From Bremia lactucae (taxonomy: Eukaryota > Oomycota > Peronosporomycetes > Peronosporales > Peronosporaceae), in contig NC_090612.1 of assembly GCF_004359215.1 (NCBI RefSeq), positions 3,562,857 to 3,626,856 on the forward strand: a DNA stretch of 64,000 nucleotides. The letters are read 5' to 3'. Positions 52,940 through 64,000 of the stretch are shown one piece after another (positions within the stretch are counted from its first letter, which is position 1; each line of letters starts with the position of its first letter). Under the pieces are notes generated by a model. The model made no database searches and was not told where the DNA came from. It was given only the letters and a program-made list of their open reading frames with translations. The translations under genes and the position numbers were made by a program.

Positions 52940-55640
52940 GCTAATATAGGCCATCGCCGTAGCTAAAGCGACTTAGCTTAGCCTTCAGGTGCGACAGAAG
53001 GGTTACCTTTCGTCCACCAAAGTGATCCAACAGCAGGCGACAATGGTCGTCCTGACTGTAGCTCTCTTTTATTTCAGAGGCTAATGAGCTCGTCACGTGG
53101 TATGCCTTCATGGCTGCCAACGTTGACGACTGAACTTGTGTCTTTGGACGAGACACTTTTTTCTGGCGTCTTGCCTCGAAGTCTAGTCTGCGCGATAATG
53201 CGTCAGCCAAGATTACCTGGCTTGTATTCAACTTTGAAATTAAATCCAGAGAAGAATGTAAGCCATCTTGCCATTCTAGGCGATAGGTGGGGTGAGTTTA
53301 TTGCAGTCTGCATTGATGCGTGATTCGGACAAACCACAAATCGTTCGGTGCCGAATAGATGCACTTGAAACTTAATAAGAGCATACTTCATTAAAACTAG
53401 CTTCTTGTCATGCACAGGGTAATTCAGTTCCGCGGCTTTCAATAGCCTGGATAGATAAGAGATGACACGATCGACACTGTCGCATCCTTTTGCACGAGCG
53501 TGCTGCCGATTGCAAATTGCTTCCAACGTAGACGACCCTAAAGGGCTTCTCTGCGTCTGGCAATGCCAAGATTGGTGCCTCAACAAGAGATGTCTTTACT
53601 GATGTAGACGCATCTACTTGTTATTTCCCCCAAACTTATTATGTTTCCTTTTTAAGGAGGTCAGACAAGGGCTTAGTCCGTTCTGCATAATATTTGCTGT
53701 GTTTATGCAAGTAATTAGCGGGCCTAGAAGTTGGCGCAAATCCTTCACGTGTCATTGGTTTGGCCATTCCCTTACAGCATTTACCTTGTCAAAGTCTGCT
53801 CGTACACCGTGTATAACTACGATGCAGCCCAGCACAGGTATCTCTAGGACCCCCTAAGACGCACTTTTGCAAGTTGACGTACAATTGGGCGTCACCCAGA
53901 GTCTACAACACACCGTCCAAATGACGCTTGTGCGACTCTTTTTCGCTCAGCCCGTCCTCGATCCTACTATGCAAGAATACATTGTCAATGTCCGGGGCGC
54001 GTCAGCACGATGCTGACGCATCACGTGAGCCGCCACTCGGTTGAATGTAGCCGGTGCGTCTAATAAACTTTGGGGAATCCCAAAGCATACCGGTTGAGGT
54101 GCTTACTGCCGTTGGCTACATCGCCGTCGAGGAAGAGGACAAAGATCTTCTGTGCGAGGGGATGCGCGGGCATTTGTCGTCAATTTAACAAAAGCAAACG
54201 ATTTTATTACCGTCCACGGACTCTCTCATGAGTACATGAAAGTCCACATCCTTGAACTTGACTTTCCCATGGAGCTCAACAACAACATATCTCCGCAGAA
54301 TCGGCGTTTGCGGCGGAATGGTGGCCGTGTTCAGCTTATTGTAAGCATGGGCCACGCGCCATCCACCTGTGGCTTAACACACACAGAAGGTTGGGCTGCA
54401 GTGAGGCAACTTGCTTTCACGCATATGTCCCGCCTTGGCTCCCTGCTGGAGAACTCCTCGATGTAATGTTTTGCTCTTCCGGCAACGGCCATTTCCTGGT
54501 CTCACAATATTTTTCGCCAGGTTCTAAATCAAATTCGTGCCTGATACCCCTGTAGGCCGGTAGGCGGCTCGGCACTTCTTCTAGCCTAGATAACGATGTT
54601 CCCAAAGAATTTCAAAAATGGGCAGTCTTACGTGGTATCTCAGCCTTGAGCAACAAATCGTTTCCTTTCTCCGTTTGTAGGAGGCTCTCGTCCGTTGTGG
54701 ACGACGAGCAACAGTCCACCAAGTTCTCTTCTGGAATTGATGCGACTACTTCGTGAATCTTTCCTTCCTTAAATCGGACAGGAAAGAAAGATCCACGAAG
54801 TAGTCGCAACAGAACCTACGACATCTCCGGGAGTTTTACTATCTCCTCGGCAGATTTCAACACGTGCTGGAGCACCTTAAATGAAGTTACCTTCGCCGTT
54901 TCGTCTTCGACAGCCTCGAACGCCTCGTTTGAAGGCCCGTCCTCTTTTAGTAGGACCGATCCAAAAGTCACTCGTTTTGACGTGCCTTTGTTCACCCTTC
55001 CTTCTCGGGCACTTGTTTTTCGGGTCACCACAACCTTCGACTTAGAAGCGTGTGCCGTTGCTCTCTCGGCAAACGCACTACTTCCAACCGCACCAAGATC
55101 TAGACTCTGTGCCGGCTGTTGCGACCCTTGACTTCTTGTCAGCTCGCTATCTACTTCAACAGGCTCTCGCTCTGTGCAGGACCATTGAACGCATCACTAC
55201 TTGTCATCGTCCTTTTCGCTACTCCAGTCTCTCCGAGCTTAGTAGGACTTGGTGACGTTTAACATCCCGTCAACGCACCCTCAACTGTGTTGTACACGAC
55301 ATCAGCACTCGCAGGAACACATCCTTTCCAGTGTCATGCGTAGAGTTAGCGACTGTGCGTGTATGCCAGTCTATCCATGGTTAGAGTTTTACCAACCATG
55401 GCATGCCTAGGATGAGGTCATATACCTAGCACCATGAATCTCCCCCTGCAGGTCACTAAAACTAAAAACAGGTTCAACTTGAACTCCCTCAGACTTTACG
55501 AGCGTGCCATTCGCTGTATGAACGGTCGGCTCTACTTGCTTGCCATCCTGGAAAACCGACTCAAAGATGTCCGGTCTCTGTTTTAAAACAGTGAGTTTCA
55601 AAAAATCTATGATGCCCAAAAGGGTCATCACCGGGTCTAA
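52940..55640 (-). pseudogene. Ty3/gypsy protease-RT-RNase H fragments, minus strand
   Basis: From right to left: protease-like segment near 55630-55410 (GTLVKSEGVQVEPVFSFSD), RT lead-in near 54600 (RGIRHEFDLEPGEKYC, KWPLPEE), RNase H near 53590-53210 (SRLLKAAELNYPVHDKKLVL, SPRMARWLTFFSGFNFKVEY) and the pre-integrase start (DALSRRLDFEARR). It is collinear with one element but full of stops and deletions. Confidence 0.75.
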
Positions 55641-55739
55641 CTTCGTACTCGAGCGCTATAGACCAGCAAGATTGAGGTCCGAGTTTCAGGGCTTCGACTA
55701 GGCTACCCATTTGTTCGATAACTCTGAACTAAGGGGTAG

Positions 55740-56600
55740 CTTCAGAGTGCTGCCTGCAGTGAACGGAATATTCTGCTGACGCATGAGAATCTAGTAGATT
55801 TAATCAATCCAAATTGGCTAGTCTCTTCGTCGTTTCCGGGTGCTTGGACTATTTCTTTCCGTTCCTTAGTACCTAATGGCTTCTCCTTATTGCAGATGTC
55901 GACACCTTGACGAGAAGTCCGTACCGTACGAAAAAATGATTGAATGTTAGTTAAATGCTGCGCGAATGTCGCTCTTCCTTGAATTCCTAGATCGATCATG
56001 ATCCTTGCACATATGTACCGATGCTGCGCTGCCCATGATCCAGCTGTCGCTTGTAAAGACTTCACTGGTAGTGAACACAATGGTCGACTGGTCATGTGCT
56101 GCACCCTTTAGTCCACGACTTGAGCGGTAGTCCGTTGCAGAATGGCCAACCTTGCCAGAGTCTCTATCAGCTGACATTGCTGCTTCTTCGGAAACTGCTT
56201 TCCGCCTTTCTTGCCCGTGTGGAGAGCTGTCGCATCATCCATCCACTCAGAGTCACCTTGGCGTACTTTTCAGCAATCACTTTGCTGATAAGATCACTGA
56301 ACTTGAAGCTTGTAGCTGCCATGCAAAACGCCACTTCCAAACTCTTGTAGCTTGGCGGTAGACTGCGTGGCATCACTGCACAAATGGCTTCTTCTCTTGG
56401 CTTGCAGTTTGCGCTCTGCATCTTCATGAAGAGATCTTCGAGATCCATGACGTGTCCGCTGATGTTCGATGCAGTGTATTCAAATAAGAAACTACTCGTT
56501 CATCCAGAGACGAACAGCCGTGTCTTAGGTGCGCTGGAACATCGCCAGCTTCCTTCACACAGCCATCGCGGTCTTCAAGCCGATCAGGTACATTAGCTGC
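55740..56600 (-). pseudogene. Ty1/copia gag-protease fragment, minus strand
   Basis: A UBN2-type gag segment (AVMPRSLPPSYKSLEVAF, KFSDLISKVIAEKYAK) is followed by a worn protease motif (DSWIMGSAASVHMCKDHD, from WILDSGAS.HM). It could be the first half of the element whose pol lies on the plus strand from 57030, separated by an inversion. Confidence 0.65.
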
Positions 56601-57029
56601 GAGTCCGCCAGGTTCATCATGTTCGCCGCGTGTGTTTGCTGTTCCTCTGTAGCAGGCACCGCTTCTTCGCCGGAGAATGAGCTCTATAACCCCTGAACCA
56701 TTAAAAGATCTTCATTTTGAAACTCTATAACTCGTAGGAGAAGCCATCGAACGACTCAACCTTAAAACCGAAGACGCTGCTAACCCTTTGTAAGCTTTGG
56801 TTGTCGTGATCATTTCTACTTAATGAAGACGGCTTTAAGTCGAAGATGCGAAAAGTGGATTAATTAAAGGTCCTTAGTTCGCACACTGCTTCCTACTTCA
56901 AGCCTGTACTGTAGAACCTTTCTCAAAGGCTCTACACATCTCAACTAGGATCAAACGCGCATGCATATCCTACTTATATCCTAAACATAACCGATGCCAA
57001 CTTTAATGTCATCCCTGAAGAACAATATT
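56601..57029. other. No gene seen
   Basis: AT-rich stretch between oppositely oriented copia fragments. No LTR end or coding motif was recognised. Confidence 0.4.
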
Positions 57030-59620
57030 TAACAAAGAGAGCTTGACCTCGGAGCTTCGCTCCCCCGGACGTACGTGGATTGATGCTCGTCTCGAAAACA
57101 CGCTTCACGTTCAAGATATGAAAGAAAACTTGGTATCGCTGAATGCAGCAGCGTCGCGAGAGACGAAGGTCACACAACACGAGCGTGTGATCAAGCGCAA
57201 TGGTATGCTGGTCGCTTCAGGAAGGAAGAAGCGTGATAGCGCATTTAGAATGTCTCTTTTCTAGCGCAACAGGTGGATCGTTACGTGACGACTTTTTATC
57301 ATGATAAAAGTCACGGTGTAGTTGAATTCAGACTTCGATGCAGGAGTAATCGATCCAAGAACATTTGAGCACAACACTGCGTCGGAACGCGCACTCTCCC
57401 TAATTTCTGAGTTTCATATTCACCTTGAACGTCTTGCGCACCAGCTTGGCTAATGCGTACACATCGCACGCAACTCTGGCGTTTATTTTCACACTAGTAA
57501 GTCTTCCGTCCTTGATCAGCGCATTTACCGTGCCATATCACGCGTGTTCCAGTCTTCGATGCCATAGCTCGGTGTCAACCTCGGCAACATGGCACACATC
57601 TTCGATCTTCACGATAAGATACAGAAGAGAACCTTACGTTCAGGATATAAAGATGTTGTCCGAGACGATCATCAAGGTGCTAAGTATGTGACAATGGTGG
57701 ATAGTATCGGAACGAAGTTATGGGTTGTTTTTGCAAGTCAAGGTCTATCAAGCAGAAACACACTGTGCCGTACAATCCCGATCAAAATGGGATCGAAGAG
57801 CGTATAAATTGCACGCTCGTGGAGAGGATGCGCTATATGATCAAGGACGGAACTCGGTATGCAGCCTGGTGCGAGGAAATGAAGGCAGCTGCAGATATTA
57901 GAGACGTTTTGTTATATTTAATCAACAAGAGTTCAGGCCCATTAAAAATTAACGATTGGATCAGATGCAAGTGTTTTTGATGGCTCTTGATCGCCATGCG
58001 TTGTCGCCTCGCATGCTCACATTGGTGGCATCAGAACGCTTCTTCTGCTTCCGGTGTCCCCACTTCCACTTCATCAGAACTTGGGGTCGTCATAACTTCG
58101 TCGCCGTTACTGTCAAAAACCTTCTTGACCGATTTCTTCGTCACATTTCTGGAGATGGCGACCGAGTTCTTGTCAGCATTCAGGAGTCGGTATGCCTTGT
58201 GCTTATTCTCGTAGTTTGTCCGCTTCTTTCTTGGGACATATGTGTAACATAGTTCTCCATGGTGCAATTCAAGTCGAATCTCAAGAACTCCTGGACGAGA
58301 CGATAGGAAAAATTGACAGCGTGGCCCTTTGGAAGAAGCGTAGAATTACGCAATACGAATAAGAGTATCCCAACTTTTCACGCGGTCAATTGAACCTGAA
58401 CCAATATAGGGGGGGGGGTCGAGTTCTATCACTGTTTCACTGCTGAAGAAAATGAAGAGCAAGCGGCAAGCTACGAGCAATTGATGAAGAGCAAGTACAA
58501 GGACGAATAAATGCGCGCTATGCAGAGTGTTATGAAGTCGCTCCATGATCACGACACATGGAGACTCGTGGGCATGCCACAAGGCAAGAAGGCGGTCGGT
58601 TACAAACGGGTTCGCAGGATCAAGCGCAAGTTAAGTGACGAGATTCTTAAGTCCAAAGCGCGCTTTGTTGCCAAGGGTTTATCAGCGACCTGGTTTTAAT
58701 TCCACCAAGATATTTGCATCACTGGCATGGAAGGATTCGATCAACGCGGTGTAGGTGATTGCAGCTTCTGAAAAGACTTTGAAGCTGCAATTTTGGATGT
58801 AAGTACTGCTTTCTTGTACGGTGAAGTTGACGAAAGATTTACATGGATTAACCGAATAGATCGAAGACAGAAGTATCACGACGAAGAAGTGTTTGCTATA
58901 TACAGAACCAAGTAAGCGGTGCGGCAGTGGAACACCAACCTGAACGAGCACCTCGATATTGAAGGTTTAACAGAAAATGATGTGTATTGAATCGAGTATC
59001 AAACATTTAGTACATCATCATCGTCATCTAATTTGTGGACGATTTGATTATGTTCTGCAAAAAGAAATGGCACATTAATGACATCAAGATTGAACTGAAC
59101 CGAATATTCAGCATCAAGAAGCTTCGTGACCTTGAGTACTGCTTAGTTTCGTGATTCATCGCAAGCGAAACGAGAGGAAGATCATAATGAAACAGCAAAC
59201 GTACAGTAGAAGACCTGCGGAGACGTTTGGTGAGAACTGCAAAGGAGTTCATACACCTGCGGACAACAGCTCAAATCTGGTCAAGATACCAGACGGTGAA
59301 GTGTCGGTACCGAAGTTCCCTTACCGTGAGCTGGTCGGTGCACTTTTGTATGAACGCGACCGTACATCGCGCATGCAGTTGGTGAAATCTTTAAGCTCTG
59401 TAAGCGATATGAAAAGTCTCACTGGGCGGCTGCCAAGAGGATTGTCAAGTATATCAAGACAACTCAAGATCTCAGTATTAAATTTCGCGCAATAGCAAGG
59501 AAGAGCTTATTGGATTCACCGTTGCGAACTGGACAGCTGATTTTGACAATCGGCGCTCAACATCTGGTCGTTCCGAGCAACCACAGTGGGTATAACTGTC
59601 CACTGCATAGCATAATACGT
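57030..59620 (+). pseudogene. Copia-D: decayed Ty1/copia pol, plus strand
   Basis: Blocks in order: pre-integrase (QDMKENLVSLNAAASRETKV), integrase (GAKYVTMVDSIGTKLW, then NQNGIEERINCTLVERMRYM in pieces), RT start (MKSLHDHDTWRLVGMPQGKK, KSKARFVAKG) and RNase H near 59510-59590 (ANWTADFDNRRSTSG). It belongs to a lineage different from copia-A and copia-B (LVGMPQGKK.. and STSG signatures). Stops and frameshifts throughout. Confidence 0.75.
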
Positions 59621-59849
59621 TTAAGACCACCACTGAATTATAGTGGGTGTAAGAACGGCAACCCTCGTCTGCGAAGCGATTGTCTTGGGGGTAGAGGAGC
59701 CAATTTCGCCTGAAACTAGAAGCGAGAAGGTCGTAACTGCGGCAGGGCAAACCGTTTGAGCATACTCACTTAGTGTAAACCAATAAAGAAATTTCACTAA
59801 CCTATCGCCTGACTTAATGTTATCTTTGTCACAGCGGCTTTGAATTTGT
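59621..59849. other. Unassigned transposon-derived sequence
   Basis: Lies between the end of copia-D and an inverted gypsy gag. No motif was recognised. Confidence 0.35.
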
Positions 59850-60480
59850 TTTAACCAATTTGTAACAATCGTCGCCGGCAATTTTCCTTTGTACGTAGAG
59901 GGAGCTTTCTGCTCGACGTCTTAGCAGTAGCAGCTACCCTGGCATTGCAGCGAGCAAAAATATGACCACGCTTGCCACACTTATGGCAGGCAACGTCTGC
60001 GTCGCTCAACTCCATAGGATGGCATCCAGCGTTTCGCCCACGGCAATACCAAGCAGTCATTGAGACACTGTTTGAATGTTGCTCCTTAACCAAGGCACTT
60101 TGGATTGCCTCTTGCATCGTCGACGTCTCCTTTCTATATGGGCCTTGTCGCGATGGGCCGTCCCGCATTCCGTCTATGGACGTGGTCACCATTTTGTGCC
60201 CATAGTAATGGATATCGCCAGCGAACGCATTTCCTGCTCATATACTTGCAGAGATCGCTTTGCCTGTCGCACTTCAAAAATACACGACTTAATAAGCACT
60301 TCGTTGTTCGGCAGCTGTAAGATGGCGTGATCTTTGACGCAAAGACCGCCAATGAAAGGAAAGCCTTGCTGTCCGCCATAAACGCCGAGCAAGTACACTC
60401 TGAAATCTTTTCGCGCAAACGGGACATGGCAGATAACAACATCCGGGTGTCGTCCTTGATGAGCTGCACCACACCTCATC
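59850..60480 (-). pseudogene. Ty3/gypsy gag with zinc knuckle, minus strand
   Basis: The frames read VYEQEMRSLAISI, then MRDGPSRQGPYRKE, TMQEAIQSALVKEQHSNS, PMELSDADVACHKCGKRG and HIFARC. This is a capsid C-terminus followed by a good CCHC zinc knuckle (CHKCGKRGHIFARC). Two frame changes separate the parts. No protease follows. Confidence 0.75.
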
Positions 60481-60689
60481 TAATGGATATTAGCATCGCT
60501 GAGGAAGAAGAAGAAGCAGATCTTCAAGCTGTGGAACAGCAACAAAACATCAGTGGATATTTTACTTGTGGGAGCACTAAACACTTTGCGCCCGACTTTT
60601 CCGTTGCGCAAACTGCCCAAAGCTTGAAATGTTACGGGGCATCTTTCGCAAGTACTGCCTCAATATCAGTGAATGATAACAGTGAAGTT
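60481..60689 (+). pseudogene. Possible second gag zinc-knuckle remnant, plus strand
   Basis: An acidic segment (EEEEEADLQAVEQQQNIS) leads to FTCGSTKHFAPDF, which resembles a CCHC knuckle with its first and last Cys changed. It abuts the LTR-like repeat at 60690. Weak evidence. Confidence 0.35.
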
Positions 60690-61099
60690 TAAGGTGCCGC
60701 CGAATATTCACGTACACAGCGTACAGAGAAAAAGTTTTAAATTGCTAATTTTCTCTAAGCAATGAAAAGTCAATACTAAGGTAGACTTGGAGAGAAGTAA
60801 ACAGTATACATATAATTAAGTTTCTACGTATTGTAATCGTCTTGACTGACTTAATATATTAATCGAAGTATGTATCACGACTCATTGCTCACCGCCCATT
60901 CGTGCGTCTAGCAACGATTGCAGGGTTACTTTAAGTCTTTAATCAACCAATGAACACAACTGTTGCATTGCCGCTACAGTTTTACCGTGTATGGGTAATA
61001 TTGGAAATGTTACGTAAAATTATTAAAGATAGTACATTATTCACCTTTTATCATTCCTCTTATAGGTAAGCATATATATGGAACGGACACCCCGTTACA
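60690..61099 (+). repeat. Gypsy LTR, 3' portion (related to 520-1072)
   Basis: Ends ACACCCCGTTACA at 61099 and shares the TTCACGTACAC, TTCTACGT, CTCACCGCCCA and TCTTAT.GGTAAGCATA blocks with the LTR near the left end of the window. The 5' boundary is not visible. Confidence 0.55.
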
Positions 61100-61827
61100 C
61101 GAAGTCCGCAAAAATCTAATAGTGATATCAATCAACGACTACTTGGCAGCAAAAAAGACTAGATTCGAATTCTTGCAATTGCGATTTCGCCAATGGCAGC
61201 TGGAAAGCTGAAAATTGATGAATATAGATCAAAGGAAACGGCGGATACGCAACTTTACCGGTGAGCAACACGAAACTGATTAAAAAACAAGCAATCTAAA
61301 TTTAAGTTATATATACCTGTCTTCTGGTGTGCGACTATCTCAACCATATCTGTCAGCTGTATGAGCCCTAATGAAATGGCAGTAGACTTCCCCAGTTTCA
61401 CTTCAACTCAAGCATAAACCTTCCTTAAGTTCAGCCACGCAGATAAAACGACGCAGTGTAATTTTCTATGTCACCCTTTTTTTATTGCTACACATTTCTT
61501 GGCATTTCTTTGCTCCGCAACAATGGGAACATTGGGCGGAATCGAAAAATAGCACCTGGCGACGGGCTAAAATAACCAGGTTACTCCTCCGCCAGACTAA
61601 TAAGTTCCAAGCTTTCAAAGCTTGTACATGCATCAACCGACTCCTTCTCGTCTTGGCATCTGAATAGAACAGCGAGGCGTTTCACTTAATTGCCACATTG
61701 CCAGAAGCGGCCCCATTATCCCTTTTTATCTTACTCAACGCTTGACAAAAGTAAAAGGCAGCCGAAAATAGTCGTCTTGTATTAGGTCTACCATAAGCAG
61801 CATCGTTTCGAATTAACTACATTTTTT
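61100..61827. other. Intergenic, upstream of the FYVE gene
   Basis: No coding motif. It separates the transposon block from the next host gene and should contain that gene's promoter. No defined site was recognised. Confidence 0.4.
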
Positions 61828-63370
61828 ATGGCACCTGACGACGCTTTCGAGGTGCAACTAATTGACTCGACGGACTGGGTTCCCGACCACGTGCGCAATT
61901 TGTGCTACGTCTGCACCCGACCATTTGGTTCTTTTCGTCGCAAACATCACTGTCGGATGGTAAGAATTCGCACGAACCGACACGAAAGATTGATCTAGTC
62001 TCTTACGCGTGGTATTTTTGTTTCTCTTGCAGTGTGGCGAAGTCGTTTGCAACAACTGCACTCTTTTGAAGCGTGCGCTTGAGGATCCAACAGTTGGTTC
62101 CATGCGCGTGCGAGTGTGCATGTCCTGTGTGATCAGTTGCTCGAATCAGTGCTCTGAAGGAGTCCAGAACGCACCATTGTGTTCTGTAAATACGACTTTT
62201 GACGTGTCGAATCAATTGCTGAAGAACGACTTGGGATCTCTTACTTCTAGTTCATTGTCTGAGCCGGATAGTGAAGACATGTCCTTATCACTCAAGTCTC
62301 TATACGCCTTAAATCTCACGTACGATCATTACAAGGAAGAGTCTGACGATAGAAACGCTCGCAAACGAAATTTCCAGACTGAGCCTCAAAGTAGTGGGCC
62401 TTGGTATAAATGGAACCACCCATGGCCTTGTCCTCCTGTGAGCGTTTATGAAGTCGACAGACTTCGAGCCTTACACGCACTCAAAGTCCTTGACTCGGAA
62501 TCCGAACAGTCGTTTGATTTGATCTGTGACCTTGCCAAGACGCGCTTGTCGTGTCCAATGGCTGCCGTTAGCTTTCTTGACGAGCATCGCCAATGGTTTA
62601 AAGCAAGTGTGGGGCTTGCACACAAGATGATTCCACGCAAAATGGCCTTCTGCGCCTACACAGTGTACGCGTGCGAACCAATGGTTGTGTTGGATACGCT
62701 ACAGGATACTCGGCTACAGCAGAATCCGCTTGTTGTGGGTGCTGCCGGTATCCGCTTTTACGCGGCTGCACCGATTATTGATCCCAACTCGGGATATGCT
62801 GTTGGAAGCGTTTTTGTGCTCGACACACGTCCTCGAGAAGCATGTGATGTTTCGATCCTAGAGCGACTTGCTTTAGCATTAGGGCAGAACTTCGTACAGA
62901 TCGCATCAGACGCTGCCAGTTTCAAGAGCGTTTGCCAATCTAAAGTCGCGTTGGACAATAACGCACACGATAAAGCTCTACGACAGGAGAGTCATAAGCT
63001 CGCACACATAATTCCGATAAAGGAGCCATTATCGATAGGAAAGATTGGAACGTCAACAAGTTCTTCATCAGGTGGACTATTTCCACTTCAAATATCGATG
63101 GCTTCAAGTAGATTAGACAAGGACGTTGATCGTAGTTTGGCGATGAAACAGCAGCGTTTAATGGGGGCACCGGCCGCGGGCGAGCAGATGGAGATTTTAC
63201 TTATGCGTCTACTGACTCAAAACACTGAGACGCAAGAGCAATTGGCTCTGCAGCAGATATTGATTTCAAAAATACTTGGAGAGCATACGATTCAACTGAA
63301 CAAGCTCATGACCGCTTTTGCTCGGATGGAGGCAAAAGTGAAGGCGAGGTCTGAACGACAGGAGCAGTGA
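61828..63370 (+). CDS. FYVE zinc finger-GAF domain protein
   Basis: Two exons: 61828-61959 (44 codons, start MAPDDAFEVQ) and 62033-63370, joined across a 73-base intron (GTAAGA...TCTCTTGCAG), giving 489 residues. The FYVE finger spans the junction: WVPD at 17-20, CYVC, RRKHHCRM, then CGEVVCNNC and CMSC, so all eight metal ligands and the PI3P-binding basic motif are present. This predicts recruitment to endosomes. A GAF domain follows at about 185-335 (LDSESEQSFDLICDLAK, FCAYTVYACEPMVVLD, GIRFYAAAPI), probably a ligand or protein sensor. The C-terminus (about 425-485) is helical and Gln/Glu-rich, likely a coiled coil. FYVE-GAF pairing is frequent in oomycetes. The ligand is unknown. Convergent with the ACBP gene. 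Confidence 0.9.
61960..62032 (+). other. Intron inside the FYVE finger
   Basis: Phase-0 73-base intron between HHCRM and CGEVVC, with GTAAGA donor and a pyrimidine-rich TTTGTTTCTCTTGCAG acceptor. Without splicing, the frame lacks the first half of the zinc finger. Confidence 0.85.
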
Positions 63371-63713
63371 TTAAATTGATGATTTATGGTGTTTGTTTGA
63401 CTTCGTCGGAGGTTGGCAGGAGCTAGTAAAGGACACTTTTCTTCGATGAATGGATCTATGAAGTGGAATCATTGTCCAAGGCATCAGTTCGTGTATCCGT
63501 AGTTAGCGGTATCTATTGAATAAAAATCACTTTGTCGTAGCTGTGGCGTTAGATTTTATTATAAAGCTTACAGAGGCGTGTCATGTTTTTATTATTTTTT
63601 CAATCGATCCTTTTAAAATACCTTGTCAACTTTATATGGCTGTACCGTTCTACACCATTGTGCGCAGCATTTGAATAGAGCGAAAGCTACAGGCAGGACC
63701 TGACCTTTGAGCT
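63371..63713. other. Convergent 3' flanks of FYVE and ACBP genes
   Basis: About 340 AT-rich bases with AATAAA-like sequence (GAATAAAAATC near 63520). No gene seen. Confidence 0.45.
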
Positions 63714-64000
63714 TCAAGCATAAAGTGTCTTCAGCTTCTCCACTTCGGCAATGTAACCCTTCATGGCGTCTTCCGAGGACATATTCTTCTTCGAATTCCA
63801 AGCATTCCATTTGGCCTTACCCGTTAGATCAAACATGCCTGGAGCAGACGTTGTGTTGTCGCCTACAGTGGCCTGCTTAAATAAAGAGTATAACGCGAGC
63901 TTCTCATCGTTGGTCTGTCAGCAAAGACATGCTGTTACAAAGAGTAAAACCGGGAAAGACTAGTAGTAGACATACGGGGTTCTTAGTAAATGTCTTTACA
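63714..64000 (-). CDS. Acyl-CoA-binding protein (partial, 5' end outside window)
   Basis: Binds medium- and long-chain acyl-CoA esters in the cytosol and buffers them for lipid synthesis. The minus-strand exon from 63914 reads [20 protein letters not shown], then [20 protein letters not shown] and [19 protein letters not shown], ending at TGA 63714-63716. The [12 protein letters not shown] helix and the KAKWNAW motif are diagnostic of ACBP. A 61-base intron (63915-63975, GTATGT...GCTGACAG) joins it to an upstream exon at 63976 that reads VKTFTKNP and runs off the window. About 70 of the usual 85-90 residues are visible. Confidence 0.88.

Noticed and set aside
58410..58420. Run of nine G as a possible regulatory G-quadruplex
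   Set aside because: A single run without further G tracts nearby cannot form an ordinary intramolecular quadruplex, and it sits in decayed copia sequence.
63613..63810. 65-codon minus-strand frame starting [10 protein letters not shown]
   Set aside because: It is an out-of-phase reading of the acyl-CoA-binding protein exon.
1..64000. tRNA, rRNA or CRISPR loci
   Set aside because: None recognised. The tRNA-like 12-mers at 28213 and 42821 are retrotransposon primer sites, not tRNA genes, and no regularly spaced repeats occur.

Overview
The window looks like nuclear DNA of an oomycete (Phytophthora / downy-mildew type). I infer this from compact, mostly intron-poor genes whose few introns are 50-73 bases long, very short intergenic gaps, protein architectures common in stramenopiles (FYVE-GAF, C2-TPR tail-anchored, TauE/SafE carriers), and a neighbouring block built almost wholly of decayed Ty1/copia and Ty3/gypsy elements. 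The species cannot be named from the sequence alone.

Layout. 1-3.9 kb: decayed gypsy pieces, LTR fragments and small repeats. 4.0-23.1 kb: a dense gene block holding a TauE/SafE membrane carrier (-), a glycerophosphodiester phosphodiesterase (+), a Pumilio/PUF RNA-binding protein (-), a C2-TPR tail-anchored protein (-), a P4-ATPase lipid flippase (+, head-to-head with the previous gene over 110 bases), a second TauE/SafE paralogue (+) and a PP2C phosphatase (-). 23.1-48.2 kb: a small membrane-protein gene torn apart by nested retrotransposons. Copia-A copy 1 (23378-28444) and copia-B (to 48013) sit inside its coding sequence with perfect 5-base target duplications. A gypsy LTR pair and assorted gypsy debris split copia-B's own LTR, and a second copia-A (37973-43052) lies inside that debris. 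48.2-61.1 kb: heavily decayed copia and gypsy fragments in both orientations, including a relic of a host folate gene (folD-like) and a perfect 32-base hairpin. 61.8-64 kb: genes resume with a FYVE-GAF protein (+) and an acyl-CoA-binding protein (-, cut by the window edge).

Several real coding regions are hidden or misread in an open-frame view because of short introns. I propose spliced models for the PDE (50-base intron that gives a membrane anchor), PUF (70- and 58-base introns), PP2C (60-base in-frame intron that interrupts the DGHGG metal motif), FYVE protein (73-base intron inside the zinc finger) and ACBP (61-base intron).

The most informative region is the nest. Removing the two copia elements with one target copy each restores an uninterrupted 125-codon frame. 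A tract of about 2.3 kb that runs from the pol gene of copia-A, across its LTR and a piece of host exon, into a gypsy LTR, is identical by eye in two places 14,608 bases apart, while the same repeats differ on both sides of it. This looks like a gene-conversion or duplication tract that ignores element boundaries, although an assembly artefact must be excluded. The copia-A and copia-B primer-binding sites match the anticodon arm of initiator tRNA-Met, and the gag start codon lies inside that site.

The host genes do not form one pathway. Lipid handling is a recurring theme (GDPD, flippase, acyl-CoA-binding protein, FYVE and C2 domains), but linkage alone does not show that they work together.
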